Below are positions 9,005 through 16,917 of a stretch of DNA of 35,220 nucleotides, piece after piece. Below the pieces are notes generated by a model. The model worked only from the letters and a program-made list of their open reading frames with translations. It did not search any database and was not told the origin of the DNA. Source of the stretch: Gammaproteobacteria bacterium. Its GTDB lineage: Bacteria; Pseudomonadota; Gammaproteobacteria; GCA-001735895. The stretch covers positions 1 to 35,220 of the forward strand of contig JASJBV010000003.1 of NCBI GenBank assembly GCA_030066335.1, read 5' to 3'. Position 1 is the first letter of the stretch, and every line of letters begins with the position of its first letter. The position numbers and the translations under genes were made by a program.

Positions 9005-9499
9005 ATGATTAATCCACGTATATTGTTGCTACCCCTGCTGTCTCTGCTGGTCATTGGCTGTGCCTCAACCCCGGTGTTCGACACCCGGCAGGTCGATACC
9101 GGCCTGACCCCGCAACAAGTGATCGATACACCGTCAGCCAACATCGGTGACCCGGTGTTGTGGGGCGGCATCATTCTAAATACCCGAAATCTTGGCGCAG
9201 ACAGCCTGGTCGAGGTGCTGGCTTTTCCGCTGGATAGCGCGCAACGACCGAAGACCGGCACCCGGGCTCTGGGAAGATTCATGATCCGCTATCAGGGCTT
9301 GCTGGAGCCCACGGCCTACAGCCAGGGGCGCAGACTGACCGTGCTGGGTGAGATCAAGGAAATCCAACAGCTTCGGGATGGCGACAGTGATTCTCCGCAG
9401 CCGGTCGTGCTATCCCAACAACTGCAACTGTGGCCAGCACAGGATGACTACAGGAGGGGCGGCTTTCAATTTGGCATTGGCATCAGCATTCATAACTGA
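9005..9499 (+). CDS. Slp family outer-membrane lipoprotein
   Basis: This is a lipoprotein of about 164 aa. From the ATG at 9005 the protein begins with a hydrophobic signal and a lipobox VIGC, so Cys is the lipidated first residue of the mature form. The body matches the Slp (starvation-inducible lipoprotein) family: IGDPVLWGGIILNTRN, EVLAFPLDSAQRP, GRFMIRYQG.LEP, YSQGRRLTVLGEI. With Ala after the Cys, sorting to the outer membrane is expected. The track begins nine codons earlier at a GTG, which would put a polar stretch before the signal peptide, so I moved the start. No good ribosome binding site is visible. The role in the cell envelope is not known in detail. Confidence 0.9.
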   Translation: MINPRILLLPLLSLLVIGCASTPVFDTRQVDTGLTPQQVIDTPSANIGDPVLWGGIILNTRNLGADSLVEVLAFPLDSAQRPKTGTRALGRFMIRYQGLLEPTAYSQGRRLTVLGEIKEIQQLRDGDSDSPQPVVLSQQLQLWPAQDDYRRGGFQFGIGISIHN

Positions 9500-9627
9500 A
9501 CCAAACCGCTCGCGCGATAACTAACCACCATGGTGCAGCCTGGCCTGATCTGTGACTGGGAGGCCCATTTCGCGTTCGTCTTTGTTATGCTTGTGCTCAA
9601 TCGCCATGCACCTGGTGCCGTAGACTC

Positions 9628-10479
9628 ATGCTGCAGAAATCCACGATTCGTCTTGGCCTGATGATGTTAATGCTGTTGCTGCTCACAGGCTGCGCTGTCA
9701 AGTTCATCTACAACCAGCTCGACTGGCTGATACCCTGGTATCTGGACGATTATGTAACGCTCGATCCAGTCCAGGCCGTGCAGTTTGATGCCGAACTCGA
9801 AAACTACCTGCGCTGGCATCGTACCCAACAATTGCCGGAATATGCGGACTTTCTGCAATGGGTGGCGCAGGCAAGCGAAGATGGGTTCGATCGGCAGGAG
9901 GTCGACCAGATCCAACTTCGCTCTCAGGCCTTTGCCGATATCCTGTTCCGTCGACTCGGACCGTCGATGGTTGAATTGCTACAGCAGCTGACGGATGAAC
10001 AGATCGAGGAAATGTATGTCAATTTCGCCGCGGAGAATGCAGAATTCCGGGAAAAATATATCGAGCAGAAAGTGATCAAGCAGCGCTACAAACGGGCCAA
10101 GGATATCCGCAGATTCATCGAACGCTGGACCGGACCGCTGGATGATGATCAACGTCAATTGATCCGGGAGTGGTCACAGGATTATCAATTGATGGGGGCT
10201 GAATTCATTCAATCACGTGTCGACTGGCAGGCACGTCTCAAGCTGGCACTGCAAAAACGTGACAACGAAAGCGAATTCGAAGCGGCCGTACTCGAAATTT
10301 TTGCCCAGCGTCGGATGGGGCGAACTGACAGCTACTGGAATAAGTTTGAGTTCAACCAGCAACTGATCAAGCAACTATACCTCGATATCGATCAATCCCT
10401 GAGCGAATCACAACGCCAGCGCTCGATCGGTAAACTCAACGCCTATGCGCAGGACTTCAGGGAACTGGCCGCCCAATAA
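9628..10479 (+). CDS. DUF6279 family lipoprotein
   Basis: This 283-aa lipoprotein has a signal peptide ending in the lipobox LLTGC. It matches the DUF6279 pattern, with KFIYNQLDWLIPWYLDDYV immediately after the Cys followed by alpha-helical segments rich in charged residues (YLRWHRTQQLPEYADFL; QRYKRAKDIRRFIERW). Members are widespread in Gammaproteobacteria and have no assigned function. It is probably an outer-membrane lipoprotein facing the periplasm. It stands alone, 128 nt after the Slp gene, and is not clearly in an operon. I see nothing odd in it. Confidence 0.88.
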   Translation: MLQKSTIRLGLMMLMLLLLTGCAVKFIYNQLDWLIPWYLDDYVTLDPVQAVQFDAELENYLRWHRTQQLPEYADFLQWVAQASEDGFDRQEVDQIQLRSQAFADILFRRLGPSMVELLQQLTDEQIEEMYVNFAAENAEFREKYIEQKVIKQRYKRAKDIRRFIERWTGPLDDDQRQLIREWSQDYQLMGAEFIQSRVDWQARLKLALQKRDNESEFEAAVLEIFAQRRMGRTDSYWNKFEFNQQLIKQLYLDIDQSLSESQRQRSIGKLNAYAQDFRELAAQ

Positions 10480-10547
10480 GGCATCATCCGGCAGTAATCC
10501 AGCGCTTTCCCCTCAAGTTATCTAGACATTACATGGACACCATTTTG

Positions 10548-10580
10548 GGTCAACAGGCACCATAATGGCGCCTGCAGACC
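10548..10580. repeat. 33-nt imperfect inverted repeat
   Basis: Paired blocks are GGTC/GACC (10548-10551 and 10577-10580), CAGGC/GCCTG (10554-10558 and 10570-10574) and CCA/TGG around a TAA loop, with only AA/CA and A/C mismatches between them. It lies between the DUF6279 and fasciclin genes. It could be a hairpin at the end of the DUF6279 transcript or an operator; there is no T-tract. Confidence 0.4.
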
Positions 10581-10701
10581 TGGTCATAACCTATTGCTAT
10601 CTATATCTATAGCATCATAGAGAGAATTAATTATTTTGCCCGTTGAAAACACTTACAATGGCAATACTTAACTTATGTCTAAGACAAACAATGGAACATA
10701 C

Positions 10702-11496
10702 ATGAAAACTCTACTCGCAACCCTGATCTCTACCGCCCTCGTGGTACCCACTGCCGCCCTTGCCGGCCATTGCTCTTCCAAGGCCTATGGCAAGCACCAC
10801 GGCTATTCAAAATCCGGTGCCCATCATCCACATGCCTATGGTGCTCATTATGACTACATGAAGAGAAAGCATCATGCCAAGATGAAGCATCACAAAATGA
10901 TGAAGAAGCATCATCCCAAGTACTACCAGAAGTATCCAACGGGTGGCTACAAGTCCGCGTCACCCCATTCCCAAGGAGGCGATATGTACTACCTTCACTT
11001 ACCCAAGCAAGGCGAAACTGATAATCTGACGTCCATCCCTGCTCCACAGGAGATTGCCCAGGCTCCGGCCGCCGAGACCGAAAATGCCGTTTTGGCTAAT
11101 ATCGTCAACACCGCAGCCGAGGCTGGTCAGTTCAACACCCTGATCGAAGCGGTCAAGGCAGCAGGTCTCGAGGAGACCCTGACCGGCCCTGGTCCTTTCA
11201 CGGTATTTGCACCGACCGACGAGGCCTTTTCCCGTTTGCCGGAGAGTATCCTCAAGGCATTGACCGAAGACAGCCAGGCCCTGGCTGACCTGCTGACTGC
11301 TCACGTTGTGCCGGGCCGTGTGACCGCCGCTGATGCGATGGGCCTGAACAGCGCCAAGAGTGTCCAGGGCTCGGAGCTGGCCATCGATTCATCAGACGGT
11401 GTATCGATCAACGGGGCCAAAGTTATTTCGACCGACATCGAAGCCAGCAATGGCATCATCCACGTCATCGATAGCGTCATCTTCCCGCAATCATAA
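10702..11496 (+). CDS. Secreted fasciclin-domain protein with His/Lys-rich N-terminal region
   Basis: From the ATG at 10702 this is a 264-aa protein with a signal peptide (MKTLLATLIS...AALA, about 21 residues), a basic His/Lys/Tyr-rich stretch (about 22-100) and one fasciclin (FAS1) domain (about 128-264). The domain shows VNTAAEAGQFNTLIEAVKAAGL, the GPFTVFAPTDEAFS H1 motif and the GIIHVIDSVIFP ending. FAS1 domains usually mediate adhesion or protein contacts outside the cytoplasm. The first 60 mature residues carry 13 His in clusters such as HHAKMKHHK, which is unusual and suggests metal or polyanion binding (inference). The track starts nine codons earlier at 10675, before a polar stretch; I prefer the start that puts the signal peptide first. 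It is followed by a strong terminator. Confidence 0.9.
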   Translation: MKTLLATLISTALVVPTAALAGHCSSKAYGKHHGYSKSGAHHPHAYGAHYDYMKRKHHAKMKHHKMMKKHHPKYYQKYPTGGYKSASPHSQGGDMYYLHLPKQGETDNLTSIPAPQEIAQAPAAETENAVLANIVNTAAEAGQFNTLIEAVKAAGLEETLTGPGPFTVFAPTDEAFSRLPESILKALTEDSQALADLLTAHVVPGRVTAADAMGLNSAKSVQGSELAIDSSDGVSINGAKVISTDIEASNGIIHVIDSVIFPQS

Positions 11497-11523
11497 TCAA
11501 ACACTCTATTAATTCATCAACCC

Positions 11524-11550
11524 GACCCGGCTCTGCCGGGTCATTTTATT
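11524..11550 (+). terminator. Rho-independent terminator after the fasciclin gene
   Basis: An 8-bp perfect stem GACCCGGC/GCCGGGTC (11524-11531 and 11535-11542) with loop TCT is followed by ATTTTATT. It sits 28 nt after the stop codon, so the fasciclin gene and the copper-protein gene are probably separate transcripts. Confidence 0.85.
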
Positions 11551-11569
11551 AAGCACTTAGGAGATACAT

Positions 11570-12250
11570 ATGTTTCGTCAACCAATCTTTAAAACAGGGA
11601 GAATTATTGGTATTACCCTGGCCACATTGACCCTAAGCCTGCCCGGCCACGCCTATGATTATGGCAGTAGCTACGGCGGTTATGACAATCGCAGCGGTGG
11701 CGGCATGGGTATGGGTTCAGGCTCTGGCTCAGGCAGCGGTATGGGCATGGGTTCAGGTTCGCGCTCCGGTTATTATGACCGTCGTGGTTATGGTTCGGGT
11801 TACGATTACCAGCGCCCGCAACGACCACCGATGCGACCCTATGGCTACCAACGTCCACCACGCGAGCAGATGCGCCCTTATGGTTATCAGCGCCCACCGC
11901 GTGAACCGATGCGCCCTTATGGTGGCTATCGTCAGGCACCCATGACGCCACCGGCCGCGGCTACCCCGGCACCATCTGCGCCGGCAGAAGCGGCAGCAGG
12001 TGAAGTGACGCTGAATATTCAGGGTATGGCGTTCCAGCCGGCAAGCATGACGGTCAAGGCCGGTTCCACCGTCACCTGGGTCAATAACGATAGTGCCCCG
12101 CACACCGTGACCAGTACCGATGGCGGCCCACTGGCATCAGGTACCCTGAATCGAGGCAGCAGCTACAGCGTAACTCTCGATCAGCCCGGCACCTACAACT
12201 ACGTATGTAAGTTTCACCCGCGCATGCGCGCGAGCATCGTCGTCCAGTAA
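11570..12250 (+). CDS. Secreted cupredoxin (plastocyanin-like) with Gly/Ser- and Arg/Pro-rich repeats
   Basis: This 226-aa secreted protein has three parts: a signal peptide (about 1-28, ending GHA), a low-complexity region of Gly/Met/Ser followed by Tyr/Arg/Pro repeats (about 29-125), an Ala/Pro linker, and a cupredoxin domain (about 144-226). The type-1 copper ligands all appear present: His178 (APHTVT) and Cys213, His216 and Met219 (VCKFHPRM). It is therefore expected to bind copper and carry single electrons in the periplasm or at the cell surface. The start at ATG 11570 has a good AGGAG site 7 nt upstream. Its own terminator follows. The repeat region is not typical of electron-carrier cupredoxins and may anchor the protein to the cell surface or another polymer (inference). 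Confidence 0.92.
   Translation: MFRQPIFKTGRIIGITLATLTLSLPGHAYDYGSSYGGYDNRSGGGMGMGSGSGSGSGMGMGSGSRSGYYDRRGYGSGYDYQRPQRPPMRPYGYQRPPREQMRPYGYQRPPREPMRPYGGYRQAPMTPPAAATPAPSAPAEAAAGEVTLNIQGMAFQPASMTVKAGSTVTWVNNDSAPHTVTSTDGGPLASGTLNRGSSYSVTLDQPGTYNYVCKFHPRMRASIVVQ
11831..11944 (+). repeat. 39-nt in-frame tandem repeat (MRPYGYQRPPREx)
   Basis: Units start at 11831, 11870 and 11909 (the third shortened and diverged). Each encodes MRPYGYQRPPRE plus Q or P. Being a multiple of three, the repeat keeps the frame and could expand or contract by slippage. It lies inside the cupredoxin gene and is not a CRISPR array. Confidence 0.85.
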
Positions 12251-12254
12251 CGAC

Positions 12255-12286
12255 AAGGCCGGGATGCATCTGCATCCCGGCCTTTT
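12255..12286 (+). terminator. Rho-independent terminator after the cupredoxin gene
   Basis: A near-perfect palindrome with arms AAGGCCGGGATGCA and TGCATCCCGGCCTT lies 4 nt after the stop codon and ends in TTTT. It separates the cupredoxin gene from the convergent DJ-1 family gene. On the minus strand the following tract is weaker. Confidence 0.9.
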
Positions 12287-12319
12287 ACTTCTGCCGCTGA
12301 ATTCTCAGCCCAGTAATAG

Positions 12320-12982
12320 TTACAACAGCTTAATGACCGCTTGCGCCGCGCTGCCGCTTGACTGCGGATTCTGCCCGGTAATCAATTTACCGTCGACGAC
12401 CACGTTATCGGCCCAATCATCAGCTTCGACAAACTCGGCACCGAGTTCACGCAAGCGGGTCTGCAGCAGGAATGGCATCAGCTGATCCAACTCAACCGCA
12501 CGTTCTTCAGAATCGGTAAAAGCAGTCACCTTACGGCCCTTGACCAGCGCGGAACCGTCCGCCAGCATCGCCCCGACCAGACAGGCCGGTCCATGACATA
12601 CCGACGCGACGACCTTATCGTTCTCAAAAAACTCAACCACGATACGTTGCACCTGTGGGTTATCCGGCAGGTCGAACATGGTGCCATGGCCACCGGGGAA
12701 AAACAGCGCAGCATAATCATCGGCGCTAATCGTTGCATCCAGTTTGCGCGCATCTTTCAGCGCTGACCTGGCGGCCTCGTTTTCCGCCGTCGCCTGATAG
12801 TCCTCGAGGCTGCGTTGATCGATCGGCGTGGCTCCGCCTTTGGGACTGGCTACCGTGATCGCGTAACCCTGTTGTTGAAACAGGCCGAAGGGCACGGCGA
12901 ATTCTTCAAACCATAGACCTGTCGCGTGATCCTGGTCGATCTCGTCATGACTGGTCACTAGCATTAAAATCTGTTTGCTCAT
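12320..12982 (-). CDS. DJ-1/PfpI family protein (Hsp31-like)
   Basis: This 220-aa cytoplasmic protein has the class-I amidotransferase-like fold. The nucleophile elbow is ASVCHGPA with Cys129 followed by His130, and the region WFEEFAVPF (Glu26/27) matches the acidic residue that activates the Cys in Hsp31-type members. FFPGGHGTMFDL and DNVVVDGKLITGQNPQS are also family signatures. Related proteins act as glyoxalase III, protein or nucleotide deglycases, or holding chaperones; which applies here cannot be told. The start at ATG 12982 fits the family N-terminus. The sirtuin gene lies 82 nt upstream on the same strand and may share a transcript. Confidence 0.92.
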   Translation of the reverse strand: MSKQILMLVTSHDEIDQDHATGLWFEEFAVPFGLFQQQGYAITVASPKGGATPIDQRSLEDYQATAENEAARSALKDARKLDATISADDYAALFFPGGHGTMFDLPDNPQVQRIVVEFFENDKVVASVCHGPACLVGAMLADGSALVKGRKVTAFTDSEERAVELDQLMPFLLQTRLRELGAEFVEADDWADNVVVDGKLITGQNPQSSGSAAQAVIKLL

Positions 12983-13064
12983 TTAAATCTCTTTGGCGAT
13001 TGACTGACTGTATTAATGTGTGCCTCGATCGCAACTAATCAAGAGATTGCCGATGGCAGAATGG

Positions 13065-13910
13065 TCAATTAACCAGCCCATGCAGCAGACTGGTTAAAAC
13101 CGGGCCACAGGGTTCCCTGAGCTGCAACTGGAACAGTTCATCGGCACGGGTTTGGCCGAGGTTGATCGATGCGACCGGCTTGCCCTGCTCCGCGGCACCA
13201 CGCACGAACCGGAAACCGGAATAAACCTGCAGCGATGATCCAATGACCAGCAAGGCATCGGCCTGCTGCAGCGCATCGAGGCTGCGCTCGACCCGGGCAC
13301 GGGGTACATTTTCGCCGAAGAACACCACGTTGGGTTTCAATACGCCGCCACAATCGGCGCAGCGCGGAATAACCATCGACGCAAAATCAAAATCCTCCAA
13401 CAACGCATCACCGTCCGGCGCGTGCCTGACCGATACACCGGTCAACGCCGGGTTGGCCCTGAGCAGCGCCTGCTGTAACTGTTGTCGCGGGATGACTGCC
13501 TGACAATCGAGACACACGACCTCGTGCAATCGGCCATGCAGATCGATGACATTTTCATGACCGGCCTGGCGATGCAGCTGGTCTACATTCTGGGTAATCA
13601 GGGTATCGACATAACCGTGACTCTCCAACTCGGCCAGGGCCTGATGGGCCTCATTCGGCTGGGCCTGGACAAACCGCGGCCAGCCGAGGGCGGACCTGGC
13701 CCAATAGCGTTGGCGGGCGTCATGGCTGCCACTGAATTCGGCAAAAGTCATCGGCTGCTGCTGTTTCCACGCCCCATTTTCGTCGCGGTAATCGGGGATC
13801 CCGGACGCAGTGCTGATACCGGCACCGGTCAATACCAGTAACCTGGGGTGGTCTTCGATAAAATGATGCAATTCGGTGATCACGTCTGGCCTCAGGTCAA
13901 CATTGTTCAA
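13065..13910 (-). CDS. NAD-dependent protein deacylase, Sir2 family (sirtuin)
   Basis: This 281-aa sirtuin removes acyl groups from protein lysines using NAD+. All core motifs are present: GAGIST (29-34), GIPDYRD (37-43), QNVDQLH (107-113), the catalytic His in LHGR (about 125), and a zinc site from CLDC (133/136) and CADC (184/187). GSSLQVYSG and SINLGQT complete the Rossmann fold. The spacing and motifs resemble the class II (SIRT4-like) group; I do not see the class III Ala-Tyr-Arg desuccinylase pattern clearly. No dedicated acyltransferase lies beside it. Confidence 0.95.
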   Translation of the reverse strand: MNNVDLRPDVITELHHFIEDHPRLLVLTGAGISTASGIPDYRDENGAWKQQQPMTFAEFSGSHDARQRYWARSALGWPRFVQAQPNEAHQALAELESHGYVDTLITQNVDQLHRQAGHENVIDLHGRLHEVVCLDCQAVIPRQQLQQALLRANPALTGVSVRHAPDGDALLEDFDFASMVIPRCADCGGVLKPNVVFFGENVPRARVERSLDALQQADALLVIGSSLQVYSGFRFVRGAAEQGKPVASINLGQTRADELFQLQLREPCGPVLTSLLHGLVN

Positions 13911-14077
13911 CCGTAGTTACTAAGCAATCGATCAAGACTGCAATGAAAAGTTCGCGTCCACTGAACAATTATTCAGCTGATTTAACAAGGTTTGAATTTA
14001 GCATGATCCTGCAAGTTTTACTGGAGTTCACACCCTTGCCCGATTAATCTAATCACCATATAAAACAGGGAAGCGCC

Positions 14078-15448
14078 ATGAATCCAAGAGATGTAAAAAC
14101 CATCGATGACGCGCGGCGTATCGTAGAACTGCGCAACCTGAGTCATGTCAAGGTCGGGCTGTTTGACAACGACGGTGTCATGCGGGGCAAGTATATGAGC
14201 CGGGAGAAGTTTTTTTCCTCGCTGGAAAAAGGCTTCGCGTTTTGCGACGTAGTGCTCGGCTGGGACGTCAAGGACCAGCTCTATGACAATGTCAGCTATA
14301 CCGGCTGGCATACCGGTTACCCGGACGCACCGGTGCGGATCCTGGCGGAGAGCTGTCGCGAAATCCCCTTCGAAGGCGACATGCTGTTATTCATTGCCGA
14401 GTTTGCCGAGCATGCGCAATCCGTATGTCCGCGCGCTACCCTGCGCCGGGTGATCGAGCGGGCCGAGGCCATGGGTTTTACTCCCCATGCCGCTTTGGAA
14501 TACGAATATTTCCTGTTCGATGAAACGCCGGACAGTATCCGCGACAAGCAGTTCAAGGACCTGAAGCCGATGACCCCCGGCTGGTTTGGCTATTCGATGC
14601 TGCGTAATTCGACCCATGCCGAGCTCTATCACGAGATCCTCAATATGGCGGAGGTGATGGATTTTCCGTTGGAAGGTATCCATACCGAGACCGGTCCCGG
14701 CGTGCTGGAAACCGCGATTACGGTCGATCATGCCGCCGCTGCCGCGGACAAGGCCGCATTGTTCAAAACCTTCATCAAGGTGCTGGCCCAGCGCCATGGC
14801 CTGATGGCGACCTTCATGGCCAAATGGTCTAACGACTATCCCGGCCAAAGCGGGCATATCCACATGTCCCTGCGCTACCGGGATAACGATCGCTCCGCGT
14901 TCTACGATGCGAACAAGGAGCATCAGATCAGTGATATCCAGCGCCACTTTCTTGCCGGCCAGCAAAAACTGATGCCGGAATTCCTGGCCATGGTCGCTCC
15001 AACCATCAACAGCTACTCGCGCATGGTTCCGGGGTTCTGGGCGCCGACGGATGCCACCTGGGGGGTGGAAAACCGTACCACCGCGCTGCGCGTGATCAGC
15101 GGCGGTGAGAAATCGCAACGGATCGAATATCGCCTGGGTTCCGCGGATGCCAATCCTTACCTGACCACCGCCGCCGCGCTGGCCAGTGGCTTGTATGGCA
15201 TCGAACAGGCATGGGAGCCGGAACCGGCAATCACCGGCAATGCCTACGAGCAAGCGCAACCCGAGCACCTGGCCTTGCCGACCAGCTTATGGTCAGCCGC
15301 GCAGGCATTGAAAGCTTCCGCGGCTGCCCGCGACTGTTTCGGTGATACCTTTGTTGAACATTTCGCTGCGTCCCGGGAATGGGAAGAACGAGAATTTCGC
15401 AAACATATTACCGACTGGGAACTGGAACGTTATTTTGAAATCATCTGA
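14078..15448 (+). CDS. Glutamine synthetase-like gamma-glutamyl-amine ligase
   Basis: This 456-aa cytoplasmic enzyme belongs to the glutamine synthetase family but looks like the ligase subgroup (PuuA/IpuC/GlnA4-like) that joins glutamate to an amine using ATP. Conserved elements are LEYEYFLF, the HTETGPGVLE metal-binding stretch, GHIHMSL, NSYSRMVPGFWAP, WGVENRT and RIEYRLGSADANPYL. The adenylylation-site motif of GlnA-I is absent, and the NH4+-assimilation context (ntrBC, glnK) is missing. It opens a four-gene run with an aldehyde dehydrogenase, an iron alcohol dehydrogenase and a class-I amidotransferase, which suggests that it primes an amino alcohol for oxidation (inference). A weak ribosome binding site (AGGGA) lies a few nt before the ATG. 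True glutamine synthesis cannot be excluded. Confidence 0.88.
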   Translation: MNPRDVKTIDDARRIVELRNLSHVKVGLFDNDGVMRGKYMSREKFFSSLEKGFAFCDVVLGWDVKDQLYDNVSYTGWHTGYPDAPVRILAESCREIPFEGDMLLFIAEFAEHAQSVCPRATLRRVIERAEAMGFTPHAALEYEYFLFDETPDSIRDKQFKDLKPMTPGWFGYSMLRNSTHAELYHEILNMAEVMDFPLEGIHTETGPGVLETAITVDHAAAAADKAALFKTFIKVLAQRHGLMATFMAKWSNDYPGQSGHIHMSLRYRDNDRSAFYDANKEHQISDIQRHFLAGQQKLMPEFLAMVAPTINSYSRMVPGFWAPTDATWGVENRTTALRVISGGEKSQRIEYRLGSADANPYLTTAAALASGLYGIEQAWEPEPAITGNAYEQAQPEHLALPTSLWSAAQALKASAAARDCFGDTFVEHFAASREWEEREFRKHITDWELERYFEII

Positions 15449-15513
15449 CTGGAGTCATTATTCGACAACAAACCGTCGCTAAGCTTAGCCGGTTACAACC
15501 GCCTGGAATCCAT

Positions 15514-16905
15514 ATGTCCCAACGTCTCACCACGATTAGCCCGGTCGATAACTCGATTTACCTGGAACGCGAGCTAGCCGGCAACGATGAAATCCAGCAG
15601 GCACTGGCACTGGCGCGCCAGGCCCAACAACAATGGAAATCCACCAATCTGTCACAAAGACAGGAACTGTGCAGCAAGGCGGTCGATTATTTTGTCCAAC
15701 ACAAGCAGGCCATTGCCGAGGAAATCACCTGGCAGATGGGCCGCCCCATCCGCTATGCCGCAATCGAAGTCAACGGTCTGGAAGAACGCGCACGGACCAT
15801 GATCGAACTCGCCGAACAGGGACTGCAACCGGTACAGATCGAACCCAAACCGGGGTTCCAGCGCTGGATTCAACACGAACCGCTGGGCACCATCTTCGTC
15901 ATCGCGCCGTGGAACTATCCTTACCTGACCGCGGTGAATGCGATCATCCCGGCTTTACTGGCCGGTAATGCGGTGATCCTCAAACACTCGGCGCAAACGC
16001 CGTTGGCTGCCGAGCGCTTTGCCGAGGCCTTCGCCGCGGCCGGCTTGCCGACGGGGGTGTTTCAATATTTACACCTGTCACACCAGGATACCGAACAGGT
16101 CATCAAGGACCAGTACATCGATTATGTGGCTTTCACCGGCTCGGTGTCCGGTGGTGAGATGGTGGAAAAAGCGGTGGCCGGTCGCTTTATCGGTACCGGG
16201 CTTGAACTCGGCGGCAAGGACCCGGCCTACATCCGTGCCGATGCCGATCTAACCCAGGCGGTGGATACGGTGATGGATGGAGCCTTCTTCAACAGCGGGC
16301 AAAGTTGTTGTGGTATCGAACGCATTTATGTCCACGAACAGATTTACGATGAATTTTTAGCCAGCGCGATTGACTGGGTCAGGCAGCTTAAACTGGGTCG
16401 CCCCGATGATAAGGCCACGACCCTGGGGCCATTGGTCAGGGCCAGTGCCGCCGATTTCGTGCGCAGCCAGATTGCCGAAGCAATCGACAAAGGGGCCGAG
16501 GTCCATATCGATGAAAGCGACTTCGCCATGAGCCAGCCGGGCACGCCCTACCTGGCTCCACAACTGCTAACCGCGGTCGATCATAGTATGCAGATCATGA
16601 CCGAGGAGACCTTCGGCCCGGTGGTCGGAGTCCAGAAAGTGGCATCCGATGAAGAAGCCATCGGGCTAATGAATGACAGCATCTATGGCCTGACCGCGGC
16701 CATCTTCACCAGCGATATCGACATCGGCGTCAGCCTGGGGCATCAGCTTGACACTGGCACTTTTTTCATCAACCGCTGCGATTACCTGGACCCCGACCTG
16801 GCCTGGTGCGGGATCAAGCATTCCGGCCACGGCTGTACCCTGTCGGTGCTGGGTTATGAATACCTGACCCGGCCCAAGTCGTTCCACATCAAACAGACGA
16901 ACTGA
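15514..16905 (+). CDS. NAD(P)-dependent aldehyde dehydrogenase
   Basis: This 463-aa member of the aldehyde dehydrogenase superfamily oxidises an aldehyde to a carboxylate. Its active-site residues are intact: Asn134 (APWNYPY), Lys157 (ILKHSA), Glu231 (GLELGGKDP) and the nucleophile Cys265 in NSGQSCCGIER. EETFGPV and the NRCDYLDPDLAWCGIKHSG ending fit succinate-semialdehyde or gamma-glutamyl-aminoaldehyde types. It starts at ATG 15514, 65 nt after the ligase, and ends 12 nt before the alcohol dehydrogenase. In the proposed pathway it would oxidise the gamma-glutamyl-amino aldehyde to the gamma-glutamyl-amino acid, the step PuuC performs for putrescine. The substrate is not provable from sequence. 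Confidence 0.93.
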   Translation: MSQRLTTISPVDNSIYLERELAGNDEIQQALALARQAQQQWKSTNLSQRQELCSKAVDYFVQHKQAIAEEITWQMGRPIRYAAIEVNGLEERARTMIELAEQGLQPVQIEPKPGFQRWIQHEPLGTIFVIAPWNYPYLTAVNAIIPALLAGNAVILKHSAQTPLAAERFAEAFAAAGLPTGVFQYLHLSHQDTEQVIKDQYIDYVAFTGSVSGGEMVEKAVAGRFIGTGLELGGKDPAYIRADADLTQAVDTVMDGAFFNSGQSCCGIERIYVHEQIYDEFLASAIDWVRQLKLGRPDDKATTLGPLVRASAADFVRSQIAEAIDKGAEVHIDESDFAMSQPGTPYLAPQLLTAVDHSMQIMTEETFGPVVGVQKVASDEEAIGLMNDSIYGLTAAIFTSDIDIGVSLGHQLDTGTFFINRCDYLDPDLAWCGIKHSGHGCTLSVLGYEYLTRPKSFHIKQTN

Positions 16906-16917
16906 GAGGACATTAGC

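Noticed and set aside
11831-11944. CRISPR-like direct repeats
   Set aside because: The repeats are contiguous, without unique spacers, and encode an in-frame peptide repeat.
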